This document shows, piece after piece, positions 1-10,114 of a stretch of DNA of 64,000 nt. The notes beneath the pieces were generated by a model that was not told where the DNA came from, ran no database searches, and was given only the letters and a program-made list of their open reading frames with translations. The position numbers and the translations under genes are program-made. Positions within the stretch are counted from its first letter, which is position 1. The number at the start of each line of letters is the position of its first letter. This DNA comes from Acephala macrosclerotiorum (lineage: Eukaryota > Ascomycota > Leotiomycetes > Helotiales > Mollisiaceae), in the NCBI GenBank assembly GCA_014904845.1, contig MU119223.1, positions 1-64,000 on the forward strand, read 5' to 3'.

Positions 1-589
1 TTACAAAAAGTAACGCATTGCTGGCCAACTACGCATTGCTGTCCCTCGCCCGATTACTACTGTAAGCGGGCGAGATGTGCCAACCGAGCGATTAGTAGAA
101 TGTCCCGGCTTCTCAAACGATAATCCTTTGCAGATCCGCTCCAAATTGTTGCTCGAAAAGATGCGACATTGGGAGGCTTCAGCAAATACCCAGTTGACTA
201 CCTAAGGACTCCATGAGCTCAATGTTGTTTAAGCAGCTACTCAATAATTTAAGTTACCACCCTGTAAACATTTTGGATTACATAGTGTAGAATTCACTTC
301 GGGAATTTGGGACTTTGGGAAGAATCGTAGGTGATACAATGGTCGATACATTCCTTGCAGACTCTGGATTCAGATTTCCCAATGTCCTAAGAAGTCAGGG
401 CGATTATCAGGAGAATAACAACAGTCCTGGGGGATGTACATTCACAATACAAGCCTAAAGACCATAGTTCTTATGTTTCCTTGGGCCTTGCCACATAGAC
501 CCATGTACCAGAAACATTATAAATACTGAGAGGTTACTGGTGAAACTAAATTGGTCTCATAACGTATCATACAAGCTTTTTACATATTT
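1..589. other. Intergenic, no gene recognised
   Basis: This stretch lies downstream (3') of the PPR gene on the minus strand. Stop codons interrupt all frames and no conserved peptide or RNA-like fold was recognised. The right part presumably carries the 3' UTR and polyadenylation signals of the PPR gene. Confidence 0.5.
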
Positions 590-2446
590 CTACATATATT
601 TTTTCAGGGACAATGCGCCTAACATCCAATCATGGCGGCTGATACCCGCATCTGGAGAGTCAAGTATACTCTGCATAGTTTCCGTCACGAATTCCAAGTC
701 CCCCTCACTTGGGTCCCATTTTGAACTGATCTCCTCCCAGACGGCAATAGTTCTAGGCTTTCCTGAGCACTTCGCAAAAGCTTTGAGAACCCATGCCACC
801 ATCCACCTAGATATGTACAAGTCCTCAGAATTGGCAGCTAATCCCTCCAGTAATGATTTATATACGCTCTCAAGTCTGTCTTCGGTCCAGTGAGTATAAC
901 GAATGCCGCCATGGACGACAAAGCCTTTGAAGACGGCTATGAAAAGAGCTCCGTGAAGCTGAATTTCGAACCATTTCATTTCATCCAACAATCTAGCAGT
1001 CCTCTCAAGGTCTCCAGCTTTGACAGCAAAATAAGTGACCAAAATCCGATAAGTTTGAAGATCAGGGGCGATGATGGATTTTCTCTGAAACTCTTCTCTC
1101 TTCTCTTTGTTGAATTTCGCAATCCGACCCCATGCCTTCAGCGTTTTGTTGATCTCTCGACGGGCTTTGTAGTCACGAGGCGGGAGTTGTGCATCGGAGC
1201 GCTCCAGGTGAGCTTTTTTCATGCGTTCATATACATTCTCTGCGGCTTGCGGTTCGTTTGACTTGATCAATGCAGAAATCATGGCATTTAGCACAATCGT
1301 GTCGACGATCTCGCCTGCTTCGATGAGTTCCTTGTAGGCGGCGCGAGCACCGTCTCCACTCCTTTTTTGCCCATAGTAGAATATCATGCTTGTATGGTGG
1401 TATCGGGTCCATTCGAGGCCTCTCCTTTCCATCTCCTTAAATATCATCTCTGCAAGAGTGAACTTGCCGGCCTTACATGAAACATCAAACAGCGTGTTGA
1501 AGGTAGCGGCGGTCCCCTTGACTCCTGCTACGTGCTCCATTTCTCTCCACAGAGTGAGCGCTGCTTCCACCTCTACCTCTGTAGATATCGCTACGTAGCG
1601 GGAGACGAACGAAAGTGCGCTGGTCCATTCTGAAACACTCAGAGGAATAGCAGCTTGCTTCACATCATCTAGGATAGACATATATCTGAGCATCGAAACT
1701 TCGTCTTTGCGCTCGACAACTGCGAGATGATGAAGCATTTTATGCCGCGTTTTGGCCGAAAGGTAGGGAGCGCGCGGTTCCGGAAGAGCTCGGTATAGCT
1801 CAAAAATGTATTCGGGAGTGTTGGAGTAATCTTTCAGTCCTTTCCAAAGATCATCCAGCTTCTTCTTGGTCTCTTCGTCGGCAGGCCAAGCGTAATCGGG
1901 AGGTGGCCACTCGTCTTCCGGGTTGTCAGACACAGTGAGATGTGGCCCATCACTTGGCTGGTACAGTTTTGGAAGCTCCAGCAGAGGGAGCTGGTCCGTA
2001 TATGAGTCTCCCGAGTATTGATCCACCAATCCCAAAAGCTCTTCTCGGGTTCGATTGGACTCTGGTTCAACATCGTCTGCAAGAACTTGTTGAGAATCGC
2101 TGCTGTATGCTTGACGTTGAAACACAGCATTGGCAATCTGGGGATTCTTTTTTCGTACTAAGGGTCGTCGAGAAGAGAAAAAAGGTCGAGGTTGAGTGCA
2201 TGTTGAGCAGTGTTTTGGGCAATTGCCCGCATTCGTAATGGCATCGAGGAACCATGCTTCAATTTCGGTAGCAGATGATGATATCAATCGGAATGATCGA
2301 CGGCGGCCGAGGCTTTTATGTCGAGGGCTGCTTGCTCTGAAGCAATCGAGGGGATAGAGGAAAGGTAGGAGCTGTCGGGAGGCTACCTTCGACAGCTGCA
2401 GGAAAGATCCGCTGGTCGGAGGAAATGAGGTGCAAAAGAAGGACAT
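590..2446 (-). CDS. Mitochondrial pentatricopeptide-repeat (PPR) protein
   Basis: A single uninterrupted frame of 618 aa starts at an ATG. PPR proteins are helical-repeat RNA-binding proteins that act in organelle RNA processing, stability or translation. The first 110 or so residues are rich in Arg and Ser with few acidic residues, as in a mitochondrial presequence. From about residue 300 there are 35-residue helical units of PPR type, for example around ATFNTLFDVSCKAGKF, and a further unit around TYRILVTYFAVKAGDLER. The region after residue 120 is acidic and Pro-rich. The gene is divergent from the mitoribosomal mS23 gene with 289 bp between the start codons, which fits a shared mitochondrial gene-expression role. 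I cannot assign the RNA target or a specific orthologue name. No intron is needed to keep the frame. Confidence 0.8.
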   Translation of the reverse strand: MSFFCTSFPPTSGSFLQLSKVASRQLLPFLYPLDCFRASSPRHKSLGRRRSFRLISSSATEIEAWFLDAITNAGNCPKHCSTCTQPRPFFSSRRPLVRKKNPQIANAVFQRQAYSSDSQQVLADDVEPESNRTREELLGLVDQYSGDSYTDQLPLLELPKLYQPSDGPHLTVSDNPEDEWPPPDYAWPADEETKKKLDDLWKGLKDYSNTPEYIFELYRALPEPRAPYLSAKTRHKMLHHLAVVERKDEVSMLRYMSILDDVKQAAIPLSVSEWTSALSFVSRYVAISTEVEVEAALTLWREMEHVAGVKGTAATFNTLFDVSCKAGKFTLAEMIFKEMERRGLEWTRYHHTSMIFYYGQKRSGDGARAAYKELIEAGEIVDTIVLNAMISALIKSNEPQAAENVYERMKKAHLERSDAQLPPRDYKARREINKTLKAWGRIAKFNKEKREEFQRKSIIAPDLQTYRILVTYFAVKAGDLERTARLLDEMKWFEIQLHGALFIAVFKGFVVHGGIRYTHWTEDRLESVYKSLLEGLAANSEDLYISRWMVAWVLKAFAKCSGKPRTIAVWEEISSKWDPSEGDLEFVTETMQSILDSPDAGISRHDWMLGALSLKKYM

Positions 2447-2735
2447 GAGCCACCTGACATGTTGATTCAGTTATCACCGTCCTTGCAGAAGTGGAATCAT
2501 TGCGCAGAGGTGCAAGGACAGTGTCGAGGGTTTTGTAGCTTGAGTTGAAATGTTCGCGTCCAAGACATCTTTTTAGCGCACGGACCCGAGGCACCTCGAA
2601 ATATTTACGGCCAACTCCTCAACTCGACCCACGATATCGCTCTCTCGACTTCGTCCGAGTAAGTGCTCTATCGAAACTCTCCTGTCCCTCAAAACTGACC
2701 ATAACCTTCCAGATATCTATCTGCCAGCTCTCAAG
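2447..2735. promoter_or_regulatory. Divergent promoter, PPR gene / mS23
   Basis: This 289-bp gap separates the start codons of two divergently transcribed mitochondrial gene-expression genes. On the plus strand there is a plausible 5'-UTR intron: a GTAAGT donor near 2659 and a CTTCCAG acceptor near 2712, ending shortly before the mS23 ATG. Individual promoter elements were not resolved. Confidence 0.4.
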
Positions 2736-3519
2736 ATGAGGGGACTCAATCTGAAGCCCTCACGGGTTTACCAAACAGCATCCCTCCTCTTAGAATCTCA
2801 AAGCATATCACAACCACCACCATGGTACAAAACGATTGGCGCCATTCCTCCCGGAGAGATCATGACTCGAACTCAACCAATTCAGCACCGAGAAACGAAC
2901 CGCAGGTCACGAATTAGGAAGCCCAGCAAGATGTTCAAACCACAATTGATCGAATACGAAGAAGACCGGTTGCGAAGCAAATTCTATGCTGATCACCCTT
3001 GGGAGTTGGCTAGACCGCGCATTGTTCTTGAAAATGATGGTAAAGATGGGCAGAAAGACGATTGGAGCAAGATTCGGCAGCCAGGCAGAGCGTTGAATGG
3101 CGAGAGGTAGGTTTTGTCACCTCAATGCAAGCGGCATCTCTAATAAATCTCTCAGTGTTGTACAACGACAGCTTTGGCTTTTGAATAATGTCCTGGATAT
3201 GACCAAAAATCAAGCCTACGATATAGCCCGGAAAGAGTTCTACGCACTCCGTCACGAAGAAGAGGTTGAAAGAAGGGTCCAGAAAGAGGAGGCGTTATGG
3301 AATGGAGCATACTTTGGAAAGGGAGTGCTGGAGATTGGAATGGAGCTGGAAGACAAGACGTATGAATCGTGGAAGGATTGGGCCATCAAGGAGGTTGAGG
3401 CTATTAATAGACAGAAGGACGCTGCATATACAGAAATTGGAACTGGGGAGGATGAACTCGAGGCAGGCCTAACCACAGAAACGGAGACGGAAACGGAGAC
3501 GCCAGTACCAGTATTGTGA
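2736..3519 (+). CDS. RSM25: Mitochondrial small ribosomal subunit protein mS23 (Rsm25)
   Basis: Two exons, 2736-3106 and 3156-3519, are separated by a 49-bp intron with a GTAGGT donor and a CTCAG acceptor; the product is 244 aa. It is a structural protein of the mitochondrial 37S ribosomal subunit. The N-terminal block with the pattern [12 protein letters not shown] then PPPWYK, the [21 protein letters not shown] block and the QRQLWLLNN block after the intron are hallmarks of fungal Rsm25/mS23. The Ser codon is split across the intron, which confirms the junction. The C-terminus is a low-complexity Thr-Glu run encoded by repeated GAGACGGAAACG-type units, probably variable between strains. The gene is divergent from a PPR gene and convergent with ALG14. 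Confidence 0.88.
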
Positions 3520-3795
3520 GAATAGGAGAAGGCAGTTTATCCAGCGTGTACCATACTGTAAATACACCATTCAGAAGGACATCACTCCGTTCTGCTCCGT
3601 CATTGATACCCATGCGTGGATCGGTTCCTCAATTATTGAAGTACTAAACTCTTTAAGTTCCCTTTCTGCAATAGACAATTCGGACGACAGATAATGCCGA
3701 AATTGTCAAGTCATTTACAGGGACATTCAATAGGTCACCTAGGACAACATTCTGAAGCGGCCAACAGTTGAAGAGTCGGCACACGATGTATTCAT
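3520..3795. other. Convergent 3' region of mS23 and ALG14
   Basis: This 276-bp interval lies between two converging genes. It is AT-rich and should hold both 3' UTRs. No other feature was seen. Confidence 0.4.
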
Positions 3796-4640
3796 CTATC
3801 CCACAAGAAATCCCTCCCAATCTACCCTTTTCCTGGAGCCTTTCCCATTTATCTTCTTCGCTAACCCTTCCCACTGAACCAGGAACTTATCACAAATCCC
3901 CATTCGAAGAAGAATCTTCCCACTCAAGCTCAACGTCTTCACTCTCGCCCAACTCTCCACATAAACAATCTTCAACTTCTCCAACGGCGCAAGTCCAAAG
4001 AATTGCAGTGCCTTTGCTGCTATAATAACAATAACTGCTGTCGCTGGTCCATTCGTGATAACCGCATCCGGATACTCCCCCTTGGCCACCTTCGAACTCC
4101 TCGAACTCTGATACAAAGCAAATAGACAATCAACCAAACACCGTATCGAAGAAAAGGGAGTAGAGTAAAGAGGCTGATGGATCTTCCTCGCTCTCGACAC
4201 AACCCTCACCTCCCAAATCCCCATAGCCGAATCCAGCTCTCCTTCTTTACTGACTCGCTTCTCCTCCTCACCCTCAAGTCGATACTTGGATTGGATCGTT
4301 CGTTCAATCTCCCCGGCTTTCTCTTTGGAGAAATTGTCTCCCGAAGAAACGACATACGTTCTGTGAAAATAGCGCCTGGGATCCAGATCTCGGAGTAGAG
4401 ACATCATTTCGGCAGTGTGGCCGCCTGAGCCAAGGACGATGAGGATGTGTGATGGCCCTGTTTTGGGCGGTCTGGATCTAGTTGCGGAGTTTAGATGCTG
4501 GGAAAGAATGTATGTTGCTCGAAGCTAAGGTAAAGAATTAGATAAATTGTCTATTCGTTTTGAGAACTTTCACTTACGAAGACGGTGGTGAGAAGAATGA
4601 ACAGCGCAGCTGTAGCGAGGCGCAAGGCTGAGAGCTCCAT
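3796..4640 (-). CDS. ALG14: UDP-GlcNAc transferase membrane-anchor subunit Alg14
   Basis: Two exons, 4640-4578 and 4524-3796, are joined across a 53-bp intron (GTAAGT donor, CTTAG acceptor) to give 264 aa. Alg14 anchors the catalytic subunit Alg13 at the ER membrane. The pair adds the second GlcNAc to dolichol-PP-GlcNAc in N-glycan assembly. The first 21 residues (exon 1) form the hydrophobic membrane anchor. The nucleotide-sugar-fold loop VLGSGGHTAEMM is at residues 51-62. Later hallmarks are ITNGPATAV, YVESWARVKTLSLSGK and FLVQWE. The length is typical for filamentous fungi, and the start is the only ATG that gives the membrane anchor. Alg13 is not in the window. The gene converges on mS23. 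Confidence 0.92.
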
Positions 4641-5603
4641 TTTGAAGGAACGGGCTTTGAGAATGATGGCGTGGAAGGTGAGAGGAGAATTAGGTAGGTT
4701 ACGAGTGAAGATCAGGCTGCGATTCCATCATACATGAGATAAGACGTTCGCGACATTCTTTAAGGGGTTACCCTTTAAATTTTGGATCTTGGTTCTTGAT
4801 GGTGGTGAGATGAGACCAGATTTATATCGCGCACGGACGATTTGACGAGCCGGTCCGCTTCACCAAAAACTCACACCAAGTCCTGTCGAGACAAGTGAAG
4901 GTTTGAAGCAAGTAAGTTAGATTTCCGTAGTTGTGTCTCCTCTCCTTTGACTGATAACATTATGATTAGGACTACGAACGACGGATACTCAAAGTGGCTA
5001 AGGTACACATCATGCTCAGAGGACATGAGTGCCAGGTTAAGCACGCTCGACTGGGACAAAAGATGTATTTTTGATTTCTTTTCATTTCATCTTCTGCCTC
5101 ATCTCATTCCATGTCAACAATTATGACAAATCCAACTTTCCTCCCCAAATTGATCAAAGACTGCGCTCTCCCATATGAATCCTAAAAGGATCAGAGGTAA
5201 CAGCCGCCATACATCCCAGAAATATCGCGACACCAGACCCTAATTGCGTACTTGGCGTTCTTCCGCACTTTTCCCTCTATCCCTTATAATGTACACATCC
5301 TTTTTGCAAGACTAAAGATGCGCCATTCTTCCAAGTCCTTTAATATCCCAATTCCATCTATCGAGGCCATATCTACACCAGTCCAAGCACCAATTTCCAC
5401 AAGACAATAAGTTTTAAACTTTAACAATAATAGGTAGATGAATCTAAAAGAAAATGAAGTCTCCGTAGAGACATCAAAGGAACGTAGCTTGCTAAGGAGC
5501 GTGGGTATCTGATACATGAGTAGTTGAAAAATGCAAGGTCGTGGTCGTCGTAATTTGTACAAGTGAACATAAGATCAACAAAAGGTGACTCTCTTGTAGC
5601 CAT
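4641..5603. other. Intergenic, ALG14 upstream / unknown-gene downstream
   Basis: This region of about 960 bp has short, overlapping open frames only and no recognisable protein. The left part is the ALG14 promoter. The right part, AT-rich around 5280-5600, is the 3' side of the next minus-strand gene. Confidence 0.4.
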
Positions 5604-7317
5604 TTACGATCGCCCGAGTCCAACAGGGAACTTTTCTGCGAAGAATTTGAAAAGCTTTGCTTTCTTGCTCGGGCTACGTTGAAGTTGCGCGGCGACTTGA
5701 ACCATTGGTCCAACGATATCTTCATCTCCCATTTGTGGAAATTTGCCACCGCTTCGGGGGTCGTTGAGAGAGGGTATCTTCGTCATGATGTTTCTGTTGC
5801 TATTATCGCCAAGAGTGTTGTGCTTCAACGTCGCGAATGCATCACTACCGCTCTCGACGGTATTCGTGATGGTAGTGTCGTTATTCCTTCTCCAGGCGGC
5901 GTCTATGGCGGCCCATTTCTCCTCAGTGAGTTTATAAGTCTTGGACGTAACTCCGTAATGTTCACCTGTTCGTACTAAATGTTTGGTGTAGTTGCAACGG
6001 GCCAGATCCCAATTCGCTCTGAGTTGACGACATGCTTCGAGATCGAAGCTTTCTGGGACATAAGGCTCAGGATAGATGGTGAAGTTTGCGTGCCCAAGTT
6101 TGTTAGCCCACTCATCGTTGGGATCAGCAATGACAATTGGAGGAATCTCAGAAGACGGAATTAGATGTCCAGGTCGGTTGGCATTGTTGCGATGAAAGGA
6201 TGAGATTGATGGCTTCGTGCTTAATGGTGGTGAAGGCATGCCCGGTAATTGAGGTGTTGTGATCGCATCGATTGGAGTGACGTTTCCTGAGAATGGATCA
6301 TTGGGTTCGGCTACGGAAGGCGACTGTAAAGGAGACTGCATGGAGACTTCCCTATTGGCGGAAGCATCCATCATGAGGGGTGGAAGTAGTGGTGTAGACG
6401 CAAATCGTGCATCGGGTTCGTCGATGCTTCCATTTGCCTTTTCAATGTCGATGGTAATGGCTGGGTTTCCTTCTCGTCCATCGAAGACGCTCTTAGTTGG
6501 TGTGGGTGGGGGTTGAGGCTCGAAACCTTTCTCGAGAGTTTGTCGCCCAGAATTGGAGATTGACGAGGATCGGCTGGATGCTCCTCGCGAGGCAGTATTC
6601 TCTCTTTGCGCATCTGAAGCGACCGATGCAGAGCTTGCACCCTTTCTCGTTCGCCATTTCCGGGAGAAGGAGGGAAATCTGGTTCCGAAGCGATTTGCCA
6701 GACCCGTAAGTGGCGAGTCGACTGCCCTTCGCTTCTTTGTACGTGGACTGGAAGAGAATTCCCCGTCGCTGAAGAATCCATCGGTCAGGTCATAATCGAA
6801 TTCTTGTTTGGTAGACAATTGCACAGAGCTCTGCGCCAAGGATGCATCACGATGCAAGCATTCCTTGGTGTCGCCTAAATTTATGACAAGCATCAGCTAT
6901 AATTCTAGAGCTTTGATCAACCCCGCAGGGGGAGCTTCAGCACCACTTACACAAGCAATCATAGAGTTCATTGGCGTCCTCAAACATATCAAAATCCTCA
7001 TCTCTCTCGTCGTGGGGCTCTTCCTGAACATCGGGTAATGATCGTTTGCTAGTCTTGGAGCCCACGAATGTCGGCGACGATGGGCTGTCAACTGCGGGAT
7101 TGTGGTAGGACGATTCTAGCGATGAAGCTGAGCTTGGGTATCTCAAGTGGCCGCGAGCTGAGAAGGTGGGTGTGACGGGCGATGGGATTTCTGATGCCGA
7201 GGAATTCTGTGTGTGAAAGGAAGAAGAAAAGTCCATCTCTGAGTCTGACATGCTCTCTCTCTTCCTCCGCTCCTCCACCAATTGAGGCAATAAGAGCGGC
7301 TTGAGCTTGGGGGACAT
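5604..7317 (-). CDS. Fungal-specific Ser/Pro-rich protein of unknown function
   Basis: Two exons, 7317-6951 and 6874-5604, are joined across a 76-bp intron (GTAAGT donor, TTTAG acceptor) with a Cys codon split at the junction; the product is 545 aa. Most of the protein is Ser/Pro-rich and probably disordered, with many SP/TP sites. Two compact blocks stand out. An acidic Asp/Glu patch is followed by a Cys-containing segment with ELYDCLC then DTKECLHRD at about residues 110-130. A non-repetitive block of about 90 residues near residues 390-480 contains YPEPYVPESFDLEACRQLR and then NYTKHLVRTGEHYG and KLTEEKWAAID. I have the impression that the second block is conserved in Pezizomycotina proteins of unknown role. 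No enzyme motif, signal peptide or membrane segment was seen. Confidence 0.75.
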
Positions 7318-10114
7318 GGCTGTTGATTTTCGAGCGAATGTTGTTGTGTTTGTTTACCGGCGCGGCTTAACTTGGAGCTTAGAGAGCGATTGACGACATG
7401 TTGATAGAAATTGTTTTGCGACGTTTTCAATATTGCGGGATGCGCTGCTTGTTCACCGAAACATACGTGGTCGGGGCCTGTTGGGAACCTGGAACTCGAG
7501 GGGCTTGCTGCTATCGATTGACACGTAGGAGAGGATCGAATGGTTCACTGAAGCTCTGGTTCGGTCAGAATTTTTTTTGGTGACATGGGGTGTGTGGGGG
7601 TTCACGTGCATCGGACGAATGATGGAACGTTAGGTAACCTTACCTCGATGATGAGGGCGACAGTTGGCAATAGTTGGCGGCAGAATACGACGTGATCGAA
7701 ATGAAGGGCGACGAAAACAGAGGTTGTTGGTGGAGGTTGGGGGATAGGGAATGGGATGAGGAATTTGGGGGACAGGACGATGGGATGGACAGAGATTTTG
7801 AGGTCGTGCTGCTGCTGGTGCGGTGCTGGGGGGGTTTCCTTCACTTCACTTCCTCGCTCGCTCCAAAGTTACTGCGCGACAAACGGCGGCGGGTGAGAGC
7901 TCCCTGGGTACCGGGGCGGAAAGAGCCACAGGGAGGGAGTTTAGTGTTTTTTCTTTCTCTTTTTGGGCTTGTACATAGCCCTGTAACCACTAAAGATCCC
8001 GGGCGTTGAACGGTCCCATCGCTCTCGAACATCAAAAGAGGAATGGTCACAGCTGCCACCCAAGGAGAGCTTCGTCCCTTCGCCAAAAGTCACCTTGGAA
8101 GCCCAGCCATCGTCAAGGATGTCCTCGCGGCTGGTCTCCCTGATTCCTCCAAAAACCATCCCGCCATTGTTGAATTTCTAGGATATGGCGGGAGAGACAA
8201 GGTGAGCTCCCCTGCACGGACTTCCATTTCTTGGAAGAGCGCAGGGCCTTGCAGAGAGATTAGAATTCGAAGCTCCAGAAGACCCAGCACAGCGGGGAAC
8301 AAGGTTCGGACCTCAATGATCAATCGCCTCAACTTGGCCCTTGCGCGACCCAGAGTCAGGACACACATCCGAACAAATTGATGGCTGAATTGTATTGGCA
8401 TGGTCTCGCGCTTAAAGTTCCAATTCCTGCCTGCATGTGGTCCTGCAGCTTGTGGAGCACTGAAAAGCTGCTGCTGCGCTCGCTGCTCTGGGACCTTCCT
8501 TCAGGCCTGGGCTAAGCATAGTTGAAAATGCTTCTAGACATGGGGTCGTGACCGGCCTAACGAGAACCTCGGAAAGTCGTGCGAGGAGTGGAGAGCTGTC
8601 GAAAGACTAGATAGATTCTTCCAAAAGGCTCTAGTCTATGGAGCCAACATGGAGCACTGCTGCTGTCAGGCTCTTGACAAACAGAAGAGCCACCTACCTG
8701 GGCACGCAGGGTGACGGAAGAGAATGCGACAAGTCACGGGCCTGTTGGCTTCGAGAGAGAGATCCAAAGCTTGATACTTCTCTGGTTGTGAGACAGCCCA
8801 ACGGGTACCTGCACGCTGGCATCCACCCTCTCCAATCAGCGAAATTGTTTCTTCTCGTTTCAAGCCAGCCAAAGCACCTCCCGCCCGCCTTCTCGTCACA
8901 GCGGTCACATCTCACGATGGTAAATCGTCAGAAGGGCCCCACAGCAAAGGGACGCGAAGACTGGTATGATTTCATCGCACGCTGCTGCGGCGAGAAAAGG
9001 GGTGTGCTGAAAAAGCCCGAATCCTCTTTCGTGCGGTCAAGTCGTTGCGGAACATGCAGCTTCCCAGCCCCGAAGTGTCTATCATTGGTTGGTGCCTTTC
9101 TTGTTGACACCGTTGGCCCGCGTCCGTTATGCCAGGGCCAGGAACAGCTATCCTGGCAAGACCTGCGCATCACAGATTCAACACAACAGAACCATGTGCT
9201 GTGCAAAGAAAGTCTCCCGAACGTTGCCGAAGATGCCCTATGATGCTGCTGATGACTGATCACTTCTTGTGATTGCACATGCGAACATCGCCGGACGCTC
9301 TATTTTCAACAACGTCATGTGATGCCCACAAGTGCTGGTGTGGCGATCAGCGAGCAACAACGACGACGAAGCTTTCATGGCGCGACCCAAGGCCGGCCCG
9401 GTGTTTCTTGCGGAAAGTCTGATTCGGACCTAAGAGCCTCAGACAATGGGCTACCCCTTGCCGTAGGGTCGATCGGACGTGATCGGCAGGTCTCGACTCG
9501 CGCCCCGGTATCCCTCTCTTGTGCTGTTCCCCACCCCGGACTTCCTGCACGTAAAGCGTGTCAGTACTTGCAAGAATCTTAACTTATCAATTGTGGCTCT
9601 GCATATAAGATTTTAGCAAATCGAACACAACAGGAAACGCCAATTCGTTGAATTGCGACTACCCCTCATGTTAAGACGTGATAATTGAACCGATGTCAAG
9701 CCAAACACAGATGACCTGGGAGCTTGTAATTGCACTGCGAGCCGCAGTGAGCTTACGATGCAGATTGAACACAGAATTTACTTCAGTAGCCAAGCCTACA
9801 TCTTATTCTCCGTACCTCTCAATCCCTTCGGACCTGCGTGAACGAGCAACGAGATGCGTAAACAACGGTATTGCAGCTTGGCAGGGCAAACTCCCAACAA
9901 ATCTCATCTTCACCCGCACTCTTTTCGTTGGAGATAAGAGATGATCTCTCAAACAAGATCACCAATGATGAACAGCCTTGAAGTTGCCGCTTCACAGCCT
10001 CCTGGCTCTAAAGGACGTGACACAAACAGGGATATTATCCGTTTTCTATTCTTGCTTAGGTGAATACATGAAGAGCACATGGAGCCATGCACTACACCTT
10101 CTCATTTAGGACCC
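7318..10114. other. Gene-free stretch of 2.8 kb
   Basis: The left end is the promoter of the unknown minus-strand gene and the right end is 3' of the polynucleotide-kinase gene. Several open frames of 100-200 codons exist, the longest being a 201-codon plus-strand frame at 8638-9243. They overlap frames on the opposite strand and show no domain or recognisable family. A non-coding transcript or an unrecognised small gene cannot be excluded. Confidence 0.4.

Noticed and set aside
8638..9243. 201-codon plus-strand open frame beginning with ATG
   Set aside because: Overlaps several minus-strand frames, has no domain, signal peptide or family text, and has Cys/Arg-rich composition typical of chance frames in GC-moderate DNA.
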